64,000 nt of DNA. Origin: Aldehydirespirator sp963667505. GTDB lineage: Bacteria > Actinomycetota > Acidimicrobiia > Acidimicrobiales > Aldehydirespiratoraceae. The number at the start of each line of letters is the position of its first letter. The first letter of the stretch is position 1. The notes below the pieces were generated by a model. That model was not told the DNA's origin. It did no database searches and was given only the letters and a program-made list of their open reading frames with translations. Shown piece by piece: positions 63,468 through 64,000 of the stretch. A program made the position numbers and the translations under genes. The stretch spans positions 558,001 to 622,000 of the forward strand of contig OY763490.2 in the NCBI GenBank assembly GCA_963667505.2, in the 5' to 3' direction.

Positions 63468-64000
63468 CTATAGCTCAAGAGCGGCCAGGCGCTCCAGGGT
63501 CGCTAGGTCGTTGACGTGCAGACGGGCCTTCTGCTGCCCGTCGTGGTAGTAGCCCCAGCCCTGGAAGCCGAGCGTCCACAGGTCGTCGCCGATCACGATG
63601 CTGCGCACGATGACGTTCGGCTGCTCGCTGGGCCAGCAGACCCACATCGACTCGCCGCCGCGGAGCAGGCCCAGGCTCTCGGCCTCGCCGCCGAAGGAGT
63701 CCTCGGGATAGCACTCGAAGCCGGCCACTCCCGCCTCGCCGGGCTCGCAGGCGATGACCCGGTAATGGTCCTCGGAGATCAGGTACTCCAGCTCGGTGGA
63801 GAAGTCGCCGGTGTCGGCGGAGGGAAGGTCGTCGGCGGTGAGCCTGCGGCACTCGGTCCGGCCCGGCTCCTCGCCCGCCACGACGTGGTCGACCCGCCCG
63901 ACCTCGGTGATCGCGCCGTCGGCCACCCGCAGCACAACCGCGCCCGACCAGTCGCCCCAGACCGTCACCGGGATCACCGCGAGATCCTCGGGCGCCCACC
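63468..64000 (-). CDS. Secreted beta-propeller-domain protein, C-terminal part (cut by window edge)
   Basis: The open frame runs off the right edge, so only the last ~177 residues are present (starting WAPEDLAVIPVTVWGDWSGAVVLRV). This resembles the C-terminal part of actinobacterial proteins with the Beta_propel domain: GAVVLRVADGAITEVGRVDHV, VIVRSIVIGDDLWTLGFQGW and LHVNDLATLERLAALEL. Family members are usually exported lipoproteins with a multi-blade propeller. A GTG at 63977 could be mistaken for a start, but coding sequence continues beyond it. Two cysteines (ECRRL, ACEP) and another pair (ECYP, VCWP) may form disulfides. Confidence 0.65.
   Translation of the reverse strand, partial: WAPEDLAVIPVTVWGDWSGAVVLRVADGAITEVGRVDHVVAGEEPGRTECRRLTADDLPSADTGDFSTELEYLISEDHYRVIACEPGEAGVAGFECYPEDSFGGEAESLGLLRGGESMWVCWPSEQPNVIVRSIVIGDDLWTLGFQGWGYYHDGQQKARLHVNDLATLERLAALEL

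Noticed and set aside
63477..63977. Complete small gene starting at GTG 63977
   Set aside because: The reading frame and domain-like sequence (WAPEDLAVIP) continue upstream to the window edge, so it is the end of a larger gene.

Overview
The window is about 70% GC, densely coded, and holds only chromosomal metabolic genes. No transposase, integrase, phage gene, rRNA, tRNA or CRISPR array was seen. The fused KorA/KorB pair, LLM-class oxidoreductase, RsgA with an Arg-rich tail, mycobacterial-type fatty-acid genes, GTG/TTG starts, and ABC binding proteins with a lipobox followed by an Ala/Thr/Glu linker all suggest a high-GC actinobacterium. It is most like an uncultured, probably marine or host-associated, Acidimicrobiia-type lineage. 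The lineage is inferred from gene content only.

Layout. 0.1-3.0 kb: korAB. 3.2-4.3 kb: Ser/Asp/Glu-repeat lipoprotein. 4.4-24.8 kb: a catabolic island for deoxy-sugar-rich, probably sulfated glycans. It has two PhyH-like oxygenases with an HxG metal motif, two sulfatases, a GH78 alpha-L-rhamnosidase, a polysaccharide deacetylase, two rhamnonate-dehydratase-like enolases (the second frameshifted), a DHDPS-type 2-keto-3-deoxy acid aldolase, two HxD-type PhyH oxygenases, L-rhamnose mutarotase, a Gfo/Idh/MocA dehydrogenase, a lactonase-type amidohydrolase and an ABC sugar importer. Together these could strip, import and degrade L-rhamnose or a similar 6-deoxyhexose by the non-phosphorylated route to pyruvate and lactaldehyde. 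24.9-31.8 kb: a minus-strand cluster of UbiD decarboxylase, phosphoribosyltransferase, LLM oxidoreductase, an N-terminally short amidohydrolase and a MOP-type molybdenum hydroxylase. 31.9-39.5 kb: a membrane-anchored sulfite-oxidase-fold protein, rsgA, acyl-CoA ligase, acyl-CoA dehydrogenase with an odd repeat insert, a DUF6159-like membrane protein, and an AbrB/RelE-type toxin-antitoxin pair.

40.0-54.7 kb is one long minus-strand run. It contains an SDR, a Zn alcohol dehydrogenase, an M24 hydrolase lacking one metal Asp, 2-oxoacid dehydrogenase E1 alpha and beta without E2/E3, a 3-hydroxyisobutyrate-dehydrogenase-like protein, a complete ribose-type ABC importer, a VOC protein, a small conserved protein, an acyl-CoA ligase and a crotonase. 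The first part looks like uptake and oxidation of an unknown small polyol, amide or oxo compound. 54.8-64.0 kb: a CoA-transferase with apparently swapped halves, a HicAB module behind an AT-rich promoter, an acyl-CoA carboxylase carboxyltransferase, serC, an aminotransferase, an S9 peptidase, a small membrane-anchored protein and the 3' part of a secreted beta-propeller protein.

The most unusual signals are these: two adjacent PhyH-fold paralogs with HxG in place of HxD beside sulfatase genes; two inverted-repeat elements with identical 8-bp ends and identical 52-bp span, 56 kb apart; and several short tandem duplications (18, 35, 37, 42 bp) at gene boundaries, two of which copy a translation start.
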